Below are positions 32,279-40,305 of a stretch of DNA of 64,000 bases, piece after piece. Origin of the DNA: Streptomyces sp. AC512_CC834 (GTDB lineage Bacteria > Actinomycetota > Actinomycetes > Streptomycetales > Streptomycetaceae); the NCBI RefSeq assembly GCF_019049325.1, contig NZ_JAGMUO010000051.1:65257-129256 (forward strand), written 5' to 3'. The notes below the pieces were generated by a model. That model worked only from the letters and a program-made list of their open reading frames with translations. It was not told where the DNA came from and searched no databases. The first letter of the stretch is position 1. The number at the start of each line of letters is the position of its first letter. A program made the translations under genes and the position numbers.

Positions 32279-33244
32279 TTACGGCTCGACGACCGTCTCC
32301 TGCGCGGCAGCCGTGTCCTCGGCCATGAGCCGGGCGTCCACCGGCACGTTCCGCTTGATCAGGGCGAGGGCGACCGGGCCCAGCTCGTGGTGGCGTACGG
32401 ACGTGGTGACGAAGCCGATCTTCCGGCCGTCGGGCCCGTCGTCCGCGAGCCTGATCTCCGCCCCGGCCGGTGGCAGGTGGACCTCGCTGCCGTCCAGGTG
32501 CAGGAAGACCAGCCGGCGTGGCGGTTTGCCGAGGTTCTGCACCCGGGCGACGGTCTCCTGCCCGCGGTAGCAGCCCTTCTGGAGATGCACGGCCGTACCG
32601 ATCCAGCCCAGCTCGTGCGGGATGGTCCGGTGGTCGGTCTCGAAACCGAGGCGCGGGCGGTGCTGCTCGACGCGCAGCGCCTCGTGGGCGAGGATCCCGG
32701 CCGCGGGACCGGCGTCGGCGGCGAACGCCTCCAGCTCCTCCCTCGGCAGGAAGAGATCACGGCCGTACGGCGTCTCGCGGACGGCGGCCGACTCGGGGGC
32801 CGCGGCGATCGATCCGGCCGGCAGGTGCACGACGGCGGTGTCGGCGGTGCGGTCGGCGACCTCGACCCGGTAGAAGAACTTCATCGACTCCAGGTAGGCG
32901 ATCAGCGCCTCCTGGCTGCCGGGCTCGACGTGGGCCCAGACGGTCGTGCCGTCGTCGACGAGGTACAGGGCGTGTTCGATGTGGCCGTTCGCGGAGAGGA
33001 TCAGCGCCTCGGTGGCCTGGCCGGTCGGCAGGTCGCTGAGGTGCTGGGTGAGCAGCAGGTGCAGCCAGCTCAGCCGGTCGTCGCCCGTGACGGTGACGAC
33101 ACCGCGGTGGGAGAGGTCGACGAAGCCGGTGCCGTCGGCGAGGGCACGCTGCTCGCGGAACAGGTCGCCGTAGTGGGCGGCGACGCCTTCGTCCACGCCC
33201 TCGGCGGGAACGGCGCCGGGCAGGGACAGCAGAGGGCTCTTCAT
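32279..33244 (-). CDS. ygfZ: YgfZ/GcvT-domain folate-binding protein
   Basis: A 321-aa tetrahydrofolate-binding protein of the YgfZ family, which assists Fe-S cluster enzyme maintenance. The diagnostic motif KGCYRGQE (about residue 223) carries the conserved Cys. The ATG at 33244 (MKSPLLSLPGAVPAEG) is preferred to an upstream in-frame start lying in the nur 3' region. It lies 32 bp downstream of nur on the same strand, so it may be co-transcribed with it, as in S. coelicolor. Confidence 0.9.
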   Translation of the reverse strand: MKSPLLSLPGAVPAEGVDEGVAAHYGDLFREQRALADGTGFVDLSHRGVVTVTGDDRLSWLHLLLTQHLSDLPTGQATEALILSANGHIEHALYLVDDGTTVWAHVEPGSQEALIAYLESMKFFYRVEVADRTADTAVVHLPAGSIAAAPESAAVRETPYGRDLFLPREELEAFAADAGPAAGILAHEALRVEQHRPRLGFETDHRTIPHELGWIGTAVHLQKGCYRGQETVARVQNLGKPPRRLVFLHLDGSEVHLPPAGAEIRLADDGPDGRKIGFVTTSVRHHELGPVALALIKRNVPVDARLMAEDTAAAQETVVEP

Positions 33245-33276
33245 ACGCCCCAGCCTACGACTCACCCACAACTCGC

Positions 33277-33714
33277 CTACGACTCGGTAGTTGCACCCTT
33301 CAGGGAACAGTCCTGGCACCGGCCGAAGATCGCGAAGTGCTTCATGTCGGTGTCGAAGCCGAACTGCTCGCGCAGCTTGGCGGTGAAGTCGGCGGCCACC
33401 GACAGATCGGCCTCGATGACGTTGGTGCAGTCCCGGCAGACCAGGTGGATGTGGTGGTGCCGGTCGGCCAGATGGTAGGTCGGCGCACCGTGCCCGAGAT
33501 GGGCGTGGCTGACCAGACCCAGCTCCTCCAGCAGCTCCAGCGTGCGGTACACGGTGGAGATGTTGATCCCCGCCGCCGTCTTCCGCACCTGGCAGAGGAT
33601 GTCGTCGGGGGTCGCGTGCTCGAGGGTGTCCACGGCTTCGAGCACGAGCTGCCGCTGCGGGGTCAGCCGGTAGCCGCGCTGCCTGAGGTCACTCTTCCAG
33701 TCGGTGCTCACCAC
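33277..33714 (-). CDS. nur: Nur, nickel-responsive Fur-family repressor
   Basis: A 145-aa Fur-family regulator that represses nickel uptake and Fe-SOD in S. coelicolor when nickel is plentiful. A winged helix (1-80) is followed by a dimerisation domain. The residues that form the nickel and M sites in the S. coelicolor structure are all present at the same numbers: His33, His70, His72, His86, His88, His90, His126. The GTG start at 33714 fits this numbering. CxxC pairs are at 93-96 and 133-136. No SOD or nickel transporter lies in the window, so its targets are elsewhere. Confidence 0.94.
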   Translation of the reverse strand: MVSTDWKSDLRQRGYRLTPQRQLVLEAVDTLEHATPDDILCQVRKTAAGINISTVYRTLELLEELGLVSHAHLGHGAPTYHLADRHHHIHLVCRDCTNVIEADLSVAADFTAKLREQFGFDTDMKHFAIFGRCQDCSLKGATTES

Positions 33715-33830
33715 ACCACGAGTCTAGGCCCGGCGGCCCGCTTCATCGGGTGACGCCCAGGAATCGCCCCGGCCCATCGCCACGATCGGTACCGTCGACA
33801 TCGACATCGGCCTTCGCCCCGGAGGACTTC

Positions 33831-34181
33831 ATGACCGCTCACCACCCGGAACCACTCACTGAGCCCCTCGTCCCCATGCCCGCCCTCACTCCCGAGGCAC
33901 TCCGTACCGCGGTCGAGAGGCTGACGCCGAGCCGGGTGCCCGCGTTCGTCGAAGATCTCGTCGAGGCGACCACCAACGCGCAACAGGCGCAGTCCCTCGC
34001 GCCTCTGCGTACTTTCGTCCACACCTGGGGAGTATTCGTGGCGATCCAGCGCCGGCCGTCCCTCGCCGCGCGCCTGCGGCACCTGGAAGAGGTGGTGAGC
34101 GCAGGTACGGAGGACCCGGCTGACGCCATCGCCGAGATCCGGGAGATCCACGCCGAGGCGGAGGCGGAGGCCGGCCTGTGA
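33831..34181 (+). CDS. DUF6247-type putative antitoxin
   Basis: A 116-aa helical protein (core APLRTFVHTWGVFVAIQRRP). DUF6247-type proteins are commonly the first gene of a two-gene unit with a small RelE-like partner, as here. The ATG at 33831 sits behind GGAGGACTTC, a very strong site; a longer start at 33750 is unlikely. The stop overlaps the next start. The antitoxin role is inferred from arrangement only. Confidence 0.72.
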   Translation: MTAHHPEPLTEPLVPMPALTPEALRTAVERLTPSRVPAFVEDLVEATTNAQQAQSLAPLRTFVHTWGVFVAIQRRPSLAARLRHLEEVVSAGTEDPADAIAEIREIHAEAEAEAGL

Positions 34182-34441
34182 GCGACTGGAAGTGGGACTA
34201 CAACCCGAGCGAGGAGTACCTCACGGCGGGGCTGCCCGTAGGCGTCGTGGCCGAGGTGGAGCGCATCGCCACCGAGATCGCCGCCCTCGGGCGTGATGCC
34301 GAGGTCGCGGGCAGCCGGCCGGAGGGGAAGCCCGGCGGGTTACGGAACTTCCCCATCTTCGGCGGACGCGGCTTCATCCAGTTTCTGGCGGTGCCCCGGC
34401 ACGAGTGTGTCTACGTCTGCACCATCGTCTGGAACGGGTGA
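34178..34441 (+). CDS. RelE/ParE-like putative toxin
   Basis: An 87-aa basic protein starting with GTG inside the upstream stop (GTGA overlap). Helix (VVAEVERIATEIAALGRD) then beta strands (GRGFIQFLAVPRHECVYVCTIV) give the RelE/ParE-type alpha-beta order, but catalytic residues are not obvious. It could instead be a partner of unknown activity. It converges with the nitrobindin gene with no gap. Confidence 0.65.
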   Translation: MSDWKWDYNPSEEYLTAGLPVGVVAEVERIATEIAALGRDAEVAGSRPEGKPGGLRNFPIFGGRGFIQFLAVPRHECVYVCTIVWNG

Positions 34442-35017
34442 CTACTTGAAGAAGGCGATCCCGTCGTCCGGCATGTCGTCCGGGAGGGCCTTGGCCCAGC
34501 GCTCGACGTCCTCGGGGGAGACGACCTTCTTCAGGTGCGCCGACATGTACGGGCGCAGCTCGACCTCGGGAGTCTGCTTCTCACCGACCCACATCAGGTC
34601 GCTCTTGACGTAGCCGTACAGCCGCTTGCCGCCGGTGTAGGGCCGGGAAGCCGCGGTGCGGGCCACCGCGTCCGTCGTCAGGTCGATCTGCGGCTTCTGG
34701 TCGGCCAGCTCGCCGTACCAGATCTCGATGACGCCGTCGTCGCGGGTCATCGTGACCTCGACCCGGCGGTTCGCGTCGATGCGCCAGAAGCCGTGCTCGG
34801 ACTCCAGCGGGCGGACCTTGTTGCCCTCCTCGTCCAGCACCCACGTGTGGGACTGGTACTCCAGGAAGTCGCGGCCGTCGTGGGTGAAGGAGACCTCCTG
34901 GCCGAAGTTGCACTTCTCGGCGCCGGGGAAGTCGTGCACGCCCGCGCCGGCCCAGTCACCCAGCAGGAAGACGAGGGGGACGAGGTCCTTGTGCAGGTCG
35001 GACGGGATCTCGATCAT
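34442..35017 (-). CDS. Nitrobindin-like (FABP/THAP4) heme-binding protein
   Basis: A 191-aa beta-barrel protein with the N-terminal family motif LLGDWAGAGVHDFPG (G-x-W-x-G-x-G). Actinobacterial members bind ferric heme and isomerise peroxynitrite. The heme His normally lies near the C terminus; His161 in YMSAHLKKV is a candidate, but the surrounding motif differs from the canonical one. The ATG at 35017 is the only good start. It is preceded on the same strand by a 32-aa membrane peptide gene. Confidence 0.85.
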   Translation of the reverse strand: MIEIPSDLHKDLVPLVFLLGDWAGAGVHDFPGAEKCNFGQEVSFTHDGRDFLEYQSHTWVLDEEGNKVRPLESEHGFWRIDANRRVEVTMTRDDGVIEIWYGELADQKPQIDLTTDAVARTAASRPYTGGKRLYGYVKSDLMWVGEKQTPEVELRPYMSAHLKKVVSPEDVERWAKALPDDMPDDGIAFFK

Positions 35018-35042
35018 GAGCGGTACTTCCTGGCGTCGGTGA

Positions 35043-35141
35043 TCAGCGCTGGCCCTGGTACAACTTCTTCACGGTCAGACCGGCGAAGGCGAGAACGCCG
35101 ACGCAGACCAGGACCAGCAGGGCTTCGAAGAAGATCTCCAC
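35043..35141 (-). CDS. Conserved 32-aa single-helix membrane peptide
   Basis: GTG (35141) to TGA (35043) encodes MEIFFEALLVLVCVGVLAF and then a basic tail ending KKLYQGQR: one membrane helix plus a positive end. An AAGGAG site lies at ideal spacing upstream. It stands 25 bp before the nitrobindin-like gene on the same strand, so it is probably co-transcribed. It is too short for most gene finders. Function unknown. Confidence 0.7.
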   Translation of the reverse strand: MEIFFEALLVLVCVGVLAFAGLTVKKLYQGQR

Positions 35142-35186
35142 GGGGTGCTCCTTGAGCGGGGGGCATACGACAGGGCCGCCCTCAGC

Positions 35187-35480
35187 TTACGCGGCCCACC
35201 TCGGCTCTTCTCGCCGGACTCCGTCCACGAACGCGGCCCACGCGGGCGCGGCGAACAGGAGCGCGCCCCGAGCGGGATCCTTGCTGTCCCGGACGGGCAC
35301 GAGGGAGGGGAGATTGTGGGCGACCTCGACGCACTCGCCGCCGTCCTGGTTGCTGTAGCTGCTCTTGCGCCAGTCGGCGGCGCGGAGGAGGTCGTCGGAG
35401 ACCTCGAGGCAGTTGCCTCCATCCGGATTGCTGTAGCTGCTCTTGCGCCAGGTGATGGCGCTCAGGTCGATGGCTCGCAT
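35187..35480 (-). CDS. DUF397 protein with duplicated domain
   Basis: A 97-aa protein with two DUF397 copies in tandem: WRKSSYSNPDGGNCLEV (about 11-27) and WRKSSYSNQDGGECVEV (about 37-53), followed by a tail with the usual VRDSKDP and AWAAFVDGVR. Most DUF397 proteins carry one copy. It overlaps the end of the Scr1-type regulator gene by 19 bp, the classic Streptomyces pair. Role unproven, thought to modulate the regulator. Confidence 0.9.
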   Translation of the reverse strand: MRAIDLSAITWRKSSYSNPDGGNCLEVSDDLLRAADWRKSSYSNQDGGECVEVAHNLPSLVPVRDSKDPARGALLFAAPAWAAFVDGVRREEPRWAA

Positions 35481-36304
35481 GGCGCTTCCTCCAGCATCCG
35501 GCTGATGAACTCCCGCGACGCGCCCGGAGACAGGGCCATATCGCGGACTCGATCGTATCGGAGCTGGAGCAGATCAACGGCCTGTGTTTCCTGCACCAGT
35601 TCGCCTGAGTAGCCCGTCTCCACCCACGCCACGGTTCGGCCGCTGATGCCGCGCAGGAACATGGCGTCGGTGTTGGGGAGCCCGTGCAGCCCGGCCGACA
35701 ACTGCTGCACCTGGATGATGATGTTGGCGCGGCCGTCCATCTCCAGGAGATGACACAACTGCGCCCTCCACTCAGCGCGTCCGTTCATTGGGCTGCGCAG
35801 CGCCGCCTCAGAGAGCAGCGCCCGGAACTGCGGCCCTCCTTCGGCCAGCAGCCGCTCACGGCGGCCCATGCGCGCCGCCACCTGCTTGTCCAGCTCTACG
35901 CCCGCCTGTCCGCCCTGGCTGAGCAGCTCCGCCGCGTACTCCGGCGTCTGGAGCAGGCCGGGGACGATGCTCGGCGAGTACTGCCACATACTCACCGCCT
36001 CGGCCTCCAGGACCATGTACCGGCGGTATCGCTCCTTGAACTGCGTGGGATCGGCCACCGCCAGCTCCCACAGCGTGAGCAGCATGCCGCCCGTGCCGTA
36101 GTACTGGTCCAGCGCCTCCACGATCTCCGGGCCGCCCAGCGTGTGGCCGTTCTCCATCTTTCCGAACTGGGACGCGTCCCAGCCCACCGCCTCCGCCATG
36201 CCCCGCAGGGACACGCCCCGCCCGTGCCGGAGCAGCCGCAGCTCCTCCGCGAACCGTGCCCTCGGTTCCTGACTGCGACCCGTGATCGCCCTCCGCTGCG
36301 GCAC
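35462..36304 (-). CDS. Scr1-type XRE regulator (HTH + DUF5753)
   Basis: A 280-aa regulator with an N-terminal helix-turn-helix (about 15-75; LRLLRHGRGVSLRGMAEAVG) and a C-terminal DUF5753 domain (about 100-275; YSPSIVPGLLQTPEYA and TDAMFLRGI). The GTG at 36304, behind GGGAGG, is favoured over a GTG at 36358 that has no ribosome site. The 5' leader has a 9-bp TGTGGAATT duplication (36321-36338). It is the partner of the DUF397 gene. Confidence 0.88.
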   Translation of the reverse strand: MPQRRAITGRSQEPRARFAEELRLLRHGRGVSLRGMAEAVGWDASQFGKMENGHTLGGPEIVEALDQYYGTGGMLLTLWELAVADPTQFKERYRRYMVLEAEAVSMWQYSPSIVPGLLQTPEYAAELLSQGGQAGVELDKQVAARMGRRERLLAEGGPQFRALLSEAALRSPMNGRAEWRAQLCHLLEMDGRANIIIQVQQLSAGLHGLPNTDAMFLRGISGRTVAWVETGYSGELVQETQAVDLLQLRYDRVRDMALSPGASREFISRMLEEAPCEPST

Positions 36305-36478
36305 CGCCACCCCTCCCTGCTGTGGAATTTGTGGAATTTGGAGCGCCCGTTGTGGCACTAGCGGCCGTTCCGGGCTTGCCGACCCCCGGCGTGGGTCATG
36401 CTCTTACTGCCCACCACTACGCAGAGTAGGGCAACTGTCGCATTCCGTATAGATGTTGACGAAGGGAGCGGACGACCC

Positions 36479-36880
36479 GTGAGAACAGAACCGGCCGCCT
36501 ACGAGCCCGGCACCGTGCTCTACGACACCGCCGCAGCCAAGGTCGGTGAGTACCGGGGCCGCAGCGGGGCGCGCGTGATGCTCCGGCCCCTCGGCGGCGG
36601 GCGGGAGTGGGAGGCGGAGCCGGCCGCGCTGCGACCGGCTACCGACCGGGAGCGCCTCGGGGCGAGCCTGCGTGCCGCGAACGACCGCACCCTCGCCGCG
36701 CCCCGGGCCCCCGGCGAGTTGGAGCGGCCGCCCCTGCCGGTGCCTGACTGCGAGGCCTGCGCCTGGTTGGCCGATCGGCGGGAGGCCGCGCGGGCGGCGT
36801 TCGACCACAGCGCGGTGACGGACGCGAACGTCCTGCTGCGCCAGCACCAGCGCAAGGAACACGAGGAGGACAAGGCATGA
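36479..36880 (+). CDS. Hypothetical protein with CxxC motif
   Basis: A 133-aa soluble protein of unknown function. The middle part is beta-rich and small-barrel-like (GTVLYDTAAAKVGEYRGRSG). The end has a Cys pair (PDCEACAWL) and a charged helix ending RQHQRKEHEEDKA. Similar genes commonly stand opposite Scr1/DUF397 pairs in Streptomyces. The GTG at 36479 is chosen, with the purine-rich GAAGGGAGCGGAC upstream; an ATG at 36398 would add 27 non-conserved residues. It overlaps the next gene by 4 bp (ATGA). Confidence 0.68.
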   Translation: MRTEPAAYEPGTVLYDTAAAKVGEYRGRSGARVMLRPLGGGREWEAEPAALRPATDRERLGASLRAANDRTLAAPRAPGELERPPLPVPDCEACAWLADRREAARAAFDHSAVTDANVLLRQHQRKEHEEDKA

Positions 36881-37128
36881 CGTACGACGGCGGACTGCCC
36901 TACGAGGAGTGCAAGCGGGCGCAGCGGCTCACGCCCCGACAGGACCGGGCTCCCCTCTCTCCCGGATTCGCGATGCCCCCGTTCCATCCGGCCCACCCGC
37001 CGGGGCGCGTGCCGAGGCGCGTGGTCCGGCCCCGGCGGCACGTCAGGCTGGACGGCGCCACGGTCAGCGGTCTGCTCACCGTGCTGTGCGTCGCGACGCT
37101 GCTGGTGACGATCACCTTCGCGGTCTGA
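36877..37128 (+). CDS. Small single-pass membrane protein
   Basis: An 83-aa protein: a Pro/Arg-rich cytoplasmic half followed by one C-terminal membrane helix (about 62-83, VSGLLTVLCVATLLVTITFAV). Its start overlaps the previous stop, so the two are translationally coupled. Function unknown. Confidence 0.68.
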   Translation: MTYDGGLPYEECKRAQRLTPRQDRAPLSPGFAMPPFHPAHPPGRVPRRVVRPRRHVRLDGATVSGLLTVLCVATLLVTITFAV

Positions 37129-37156
37129 CGCCGCCCGCGAGGGCTACGCTTCCGGC

Positions 37157-37519
37157 ATGGCGAAGAAGCTCGTGATCAAGGTGACGGCGGGGGCCGATGC
37201 CCCGGAGCGCTGCTCACAGGCGTTCACCGTGGCGGCGGTGGCCGTGGCCAGTGGGGTCGACGTGTCGCTGTGGCTGACCGGTGAGTCCGCGTGGTTCGCG
37301 GTGCCGGGGCGTGCGGCCGAGTTCGAGCTGCCGCACGCCGCGCCGCTGCCCGACCTGCTGGACTCGCTCCTGGCGGGCGGCCGGGTGACGCTGTGCACCC
37401 AGTGCGCCGCCCGGCGCGACCTGACCGAGAAGGACGTCATCGAGGGCGTGCGGATCGCGGGCGCCCAGGTCTTCGTGCAGGAGGCACTGGCCGACAACAC
37501 GCAGGCCCTCGTCTACTGA
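37157..37519 (+). CDS. DsrE family protein
   Basis: A 120-aa DsrE/DsrF/DsrH-like fold protein, the family used in sulfur relay and related processes. The core begins KKLVIKVTAGADAPERCSQA, and the conserved Cys region is LCTQCAARRDL (Cys in a CxxC). In actinobacteria, free-standing DsrE proteins have no assigned partner. It is followed by a nested hairpin. Confidence 0.86.
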   Translation: MAKKLVIKVTAGADAPERCSQAFTVAAVAVASGVDVSLWLTGESAWFAVPGRAAEFELPHAAPLPDLLDSLLAGGRVTLCTQCAARRDLTEKDVIEGVRIAGAQVFVQEALADNTQALVY

Positions 37520-37530
37520 GTCCCCACCAA

Positions 37531-37616
37531 AAAGCGTGAGCAGATAACAGAGAAATGTCACCAGGGCGCTCAAATGAGCGCCACGAGGACAGCAGAGGGC
37601 GAAATGCTCACGCTTT
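37531..37616. terminator. Nested inverted repeats between convergent genes
   Basis: Outer arms AAAGCGTGAGCA (37531-37542) and TGCTCACGCTTT (37605-37616) match 12/12. They enclose an inner perfect hairpin, GGCGCTC-AAAT-GAGCGCC (37565-37582). This could fold into a multi-branched structure, and the position fits a bidirectional terminator. The outer pairing, over 62 nt, is unusually long-range for one. Confidence 0.7.
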
Positions 37617-37638
37617 CGGGGTGGACGTGTCCTGATGG

Positions 37639-38496
37639 TCAGAGGAGCAGCCGGGTCTGCAGAGCCACGGTCTGCTGGAAGGGCACCCCCCCTGCCCCGC
37701 CCGCGCGGCTCTGCAGCACCACCGCCAGAACGTCGCCGGCGCCGAGGTAGGCCTCGCGGACCTGTTCATCGCCGTAAGGCTCGGACTCGGTATAGATGGA
37801 GGCGAGCACGTCGTCGGACTCGGCAGCCTCCGGGAAGTCCTCGTCGGGCTCCACCGTTTCCGTGCCCCGCACGGCGTAGGCCGGCCTGTCGTACGGCGCC
37901 AGTTCCATGGTGTGCAGACCGTCCACGACGACCGCCGTGCCGAACTGGAGCAGGTAGATCCGCGTGTGCGTCCCGTCAGGGGTGGTCCAGCCGCGGGCGG
38001 CGATGTGGCGCAGCCCCGCGTCGACGACCTTCTGCCGCAGCTCGTCACGGTCGGACTCCTCCTCGTATTCCGCGAGGAAGGTCTCCGTCTCCAGCCAGCC
38101 GTCCGTGCCGCGCAGCGCCCGGTCCGCCGTAGCCCCCTCGGGCGCCGGCAGGACCAGGGCCCGCAGATCGGCGTAGTGGGCACCGGCCGCGTTCCCCTCG
38201 GCGAACGGCCCCGGGCTGCCGGACGGCAGCGGCGCAGCCGTGAGTGTCGGGTACTCCCAGCGCCCGTCCGACGCGGTCGCGAGCCCGGGTACGTCCGTCC
38301 GGTCCATCCCCGTGATGCCGTACGCCGTGGCCGACCCCACCGCCGCGAAGACGGCGACGGCGGCGGTCCAGCGCAGCACGGCGCGCAGGACCCGGCGGTC
38401 CTTGCCCGACGGAGCCGGGGCGCCGGGCGGCGGGGCGTCCGGCGGGGGCGGCGGGGCAGGCGTGACGGGCTCCGACGGGGCGATCTGCTCGGTCAC
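37639..38496 (-). CDS. Membrane-anchored extracytoplasmic protein (paralogue, third gene)
   Basis: A 285-aa protein with a Pro-rich cytoplasmic N terminus, one membrane helix (about 45-68), and an outside domain (about 90-285). The block LRALVLPAPEGA ... LRGTDGWLET ... RGWTTPDGTHTRIYLLQFG aligns with LRDLLLKKPRGA ... LEGSDGWMDL ... TGWEVDGAYTVEIRLIQYR of the first gene of the operon (39404-40279), so the two are paralogues. The GTG start at 38496 overlaps the upstream stop (GTGA). Function unknown. Confidence 0.8.
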   Translation of the reverse strand: MTEQIAPSEPVTPAPPPPPDAPPPGAPAPSGKDRRVLRAVLRWTAAVAVFAAVGSATAYGITGMDRTDVPGLATASDGRWEYPTLTAAPLPSGSPGPFAEGNAAGAHYADLRALVLPAPEGATADRALRGTDGWLETETFLAEYEEESDRDELRQKVVDAGLRHIAARGWTTPDGTHTRIYLLQFGTAVVVDGLHTMELAPYDRPAYAVRGTETVEPDEDFPEAAESDDVLASIYTESEPYGDEQVREAYLGAGDVLAVVLQSRAGGAGGVPFQQTVALQTRLLL

Positions 38497-39407
38497 ACGG
38501 ACTCCCCGGGTTCGACGATGCGGTCCAACTGGTCCTTCAACAGCGCGGCAACGCCGTCGGCGTCGAACGGCTGCACTCCTTCGGCGGTGGCGATGACCGC
38601 GATGTCCGCCGTGGCGGCGGAGCAGAACATCGCGTCGAGACCTTCGTCGTCGCCGGAACCGGAAGGCGCGCGAAAGCACGCGGCGTCCTCGTAGCCCTCG
38701 ATCTCGGGGCCGTCGCGGAAGACGTCAAGGGCCTCCAGGAGCGCGTTCCGGCCCGTCGTCACGGAACGCGCGGCGGCCTGGTCCTCCATGCGGGCCAGAA
38801 CGAGGGTCATGGTGGCGGCACCCGCCACGCGGTTGGCGTTCTCCCCCATGGTGAAGGCGTAGCTCCGCATCGCCATCTCCTTGATGGGCCGGCGGTCGAT
38901 CTCCTTCTCCAGCTCCTTGCGCTCGGTTCGAGGCAGTCCGGCCAGCGACTCCTTCAACAGGGCGGCCGTCCGGTCTCCGTTCAGCACGGCGTCCGAGCCG
39001 AACTCCCCCAGGTCGGGGCCGCGCCGCCAGTTGTCGGGCCGGTACGGCACGAGGGTCCAGGCCAGACTGCCCGGCTCGGCCGTGACCGCCGGCTGGTCCT
39101 CGGTGGGCTGGGGACGCGCCCAGGAAGGGACGCCCGGATCGCGGTCGGCGTCGGCGACGGCGACGGCGGTGCACGCGACGGCTCCGACGACGGCGCCGGT
39201 CAGCAGGAGTGCTCCGGTGACAGCGGCGATCCGGCGGCGGCCTCGGCGTCCGGGGGCGGAGGGCGGCGGCTCGGTGCTCGTGGTTTCCGTGGGCCGCACG
39301 TCCACCACGTCCACCACAGGGACGACGTCCGTGACAGAGGCGGCCGTGGCCGTCGCCGTGGAGGCAGCGTCGTTCCCGAGCTCGTTCTCGTTCTCGTTCC
39401 CGTTCAC
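38493..39407 (-). CDS. Membrane-anchored extracytoplasmic protein (middle gene)
   Basis: A 304-aa protein with a Thr/Glu-rich cytoplasmic tail, an RRGRRR stop-transfer patch, one membrane helix (about 59-84), then an outside region with a Trp-containing start (SLAWTLVPYRPDNW) and two Cys in the C-terminal part (ACFRAP, MFCSAA) that may pair. It is unlike its two neighbours in sequence. Both ends overlap neighbours by 4 bp (GTGA), giving a tightly coupled operon. I do not recognise a characterised family. Confidence 0.78.
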   Translation of the reverse strand: MNGNENENELGNDAASTATATAASVTDVVPVVDVVDVRPTETTSTEPPPSAPGRRGRRRIAAVTGALLLTGAVVGAVACTAVAVADADRDPGVPSWARPQPTEDQPAVTAEPGSLAWTLVPYRPDNWRRGPDLGEFGSDAVLNGDRTAALLKESLAGLPRTERKELEKEIDRRPIKEMAMRSYAFTMGENANRVAGAATMTLVLARMEDQAAARSVTTGRNALLEALDVFRDGPEIEGYEDAACFRAPSGSGDDEGLDAMFCSAATADIAVIATAEGVQPFDADGVAALLKDQLDRIVEPGESV

Positions 39408-40279
39408 AGCCGCTCCATCTGCCGCTCGGCCAAGTCGATGATCGTCTTCTTGTCGACCCGCTTGGCTCCGCCCATCCAGATCTCCATGGCGATGTCACCC
39501 CGCGAGGCGTGCGCTTCCGCCTGGTAGGGGAACGGCGCGGATTCGAGGCCGGGGACGGGCTGTTCGTCGACGAACACCCGGCCCTCCCCGGTGCCCGGGA
39601 TCGCCCAGTCCTCGGTGCCGTCCCCACCCGCGTAGTACTGGCTGCCCCTGCTGGCCAGGGCGGCGGCGAGGACTTCCTCCTGCCGGTACTGGATGAGCCG
39701 GATCTCCACGGTGTACGCGCCGTCGACCTCCCAGCCGGTGACGACAGCCCGACGGAACTCATTGTCGAGCAGGTTCTCGAACCCGTTCTCCAGGTCCTGG
39801 AAGGTCGAGGCGTAGCCCGTCAGGTCCATCCATCCGTCGGAGCCCTCCAGCCAGTCGGCCTCCTGTGCCCCGCGCGGCTTCTTCAGCAGCAGGTCGCGCA
39901 GGTCGCCCTCGGTGCGCACCTGGCGGTCCTGGCCGGCGGACAGCGGCTTCGGCGCCTCACCCCCGCTGCGCGCGAGCGCGGTCTGCGACAGGGGCGGCAG
40001 CTTCGTCGGCTCCCGGCCCGCCTGCACGAGGACTCCGCCGCAGGCCCCGGCGACCAGGCCCAACACGGCGGCGGCACCGATGAGCAGGGTCGTACGCCCG
40101 CGCCGCCGCGGTCGTACGACCCTCTCGGCGGGCGCGGACGCGTCACCGAGCGGCGCGGATTCGTCCGGCGCCACGGGCCCGTCCGACGGCACGCGGTCCT
40201 CATCGACCGCGGACTTCTCGGGCGGCGTGCGGTCTTCCGGTGTCGTCGGTGCCGCGGGTCTCGCTGGTTCTTCTTCCAA
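39404..40279 (-). CDS. Membrane-anchored extracytoplasmic protein (paralogue, first gene)
   Basis: A 291-aa protein, first in the operon. The layout is an acidic/Pro-rich N terminus, RPRRRGR, one membrane helix (about 64-86) and an outside domain. It shares the GxDGW...GW...I-x-L-I/L-Q block with the third gene. The last 20 residues (KTIIDLAERQMERL) resemble the C-terminal helix of the middle protein. A palindrome lies 27 bp upstream of the start. Unknown function; a three-part surface complex is the simplest idea. Confidence 0.8.
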   Translation of the reverse strand: MEEEPARPAAPTTPEDRTPPEKSAVDEDRVPSDGPVAPDESAPLGDASAPAERVVRPRRRGRTTLLIGAAAVLGLVAGACGGVLVQAGREPTKLPPLSQTALARSGGEAPKPLSAGQDRQVRTEGDLRDLLLKKPRGAQEADWLEGSDGWMDLTGYASTFQDLENGFENLLDNEFRRAVVTGWEVDGAYTVEIRLIQYRQEEVLAAALASRGSQYYAGGDGTEDWAIPGTGEGRVFVDEQPVPGLESAPFPYQAEAHASRGDIAMEIWMGGAKRVDKKTIIDLAERQMERL

Positions 40280-40305
40280 GACGTCCCCCCACGGAAACGT
40301 GTACG

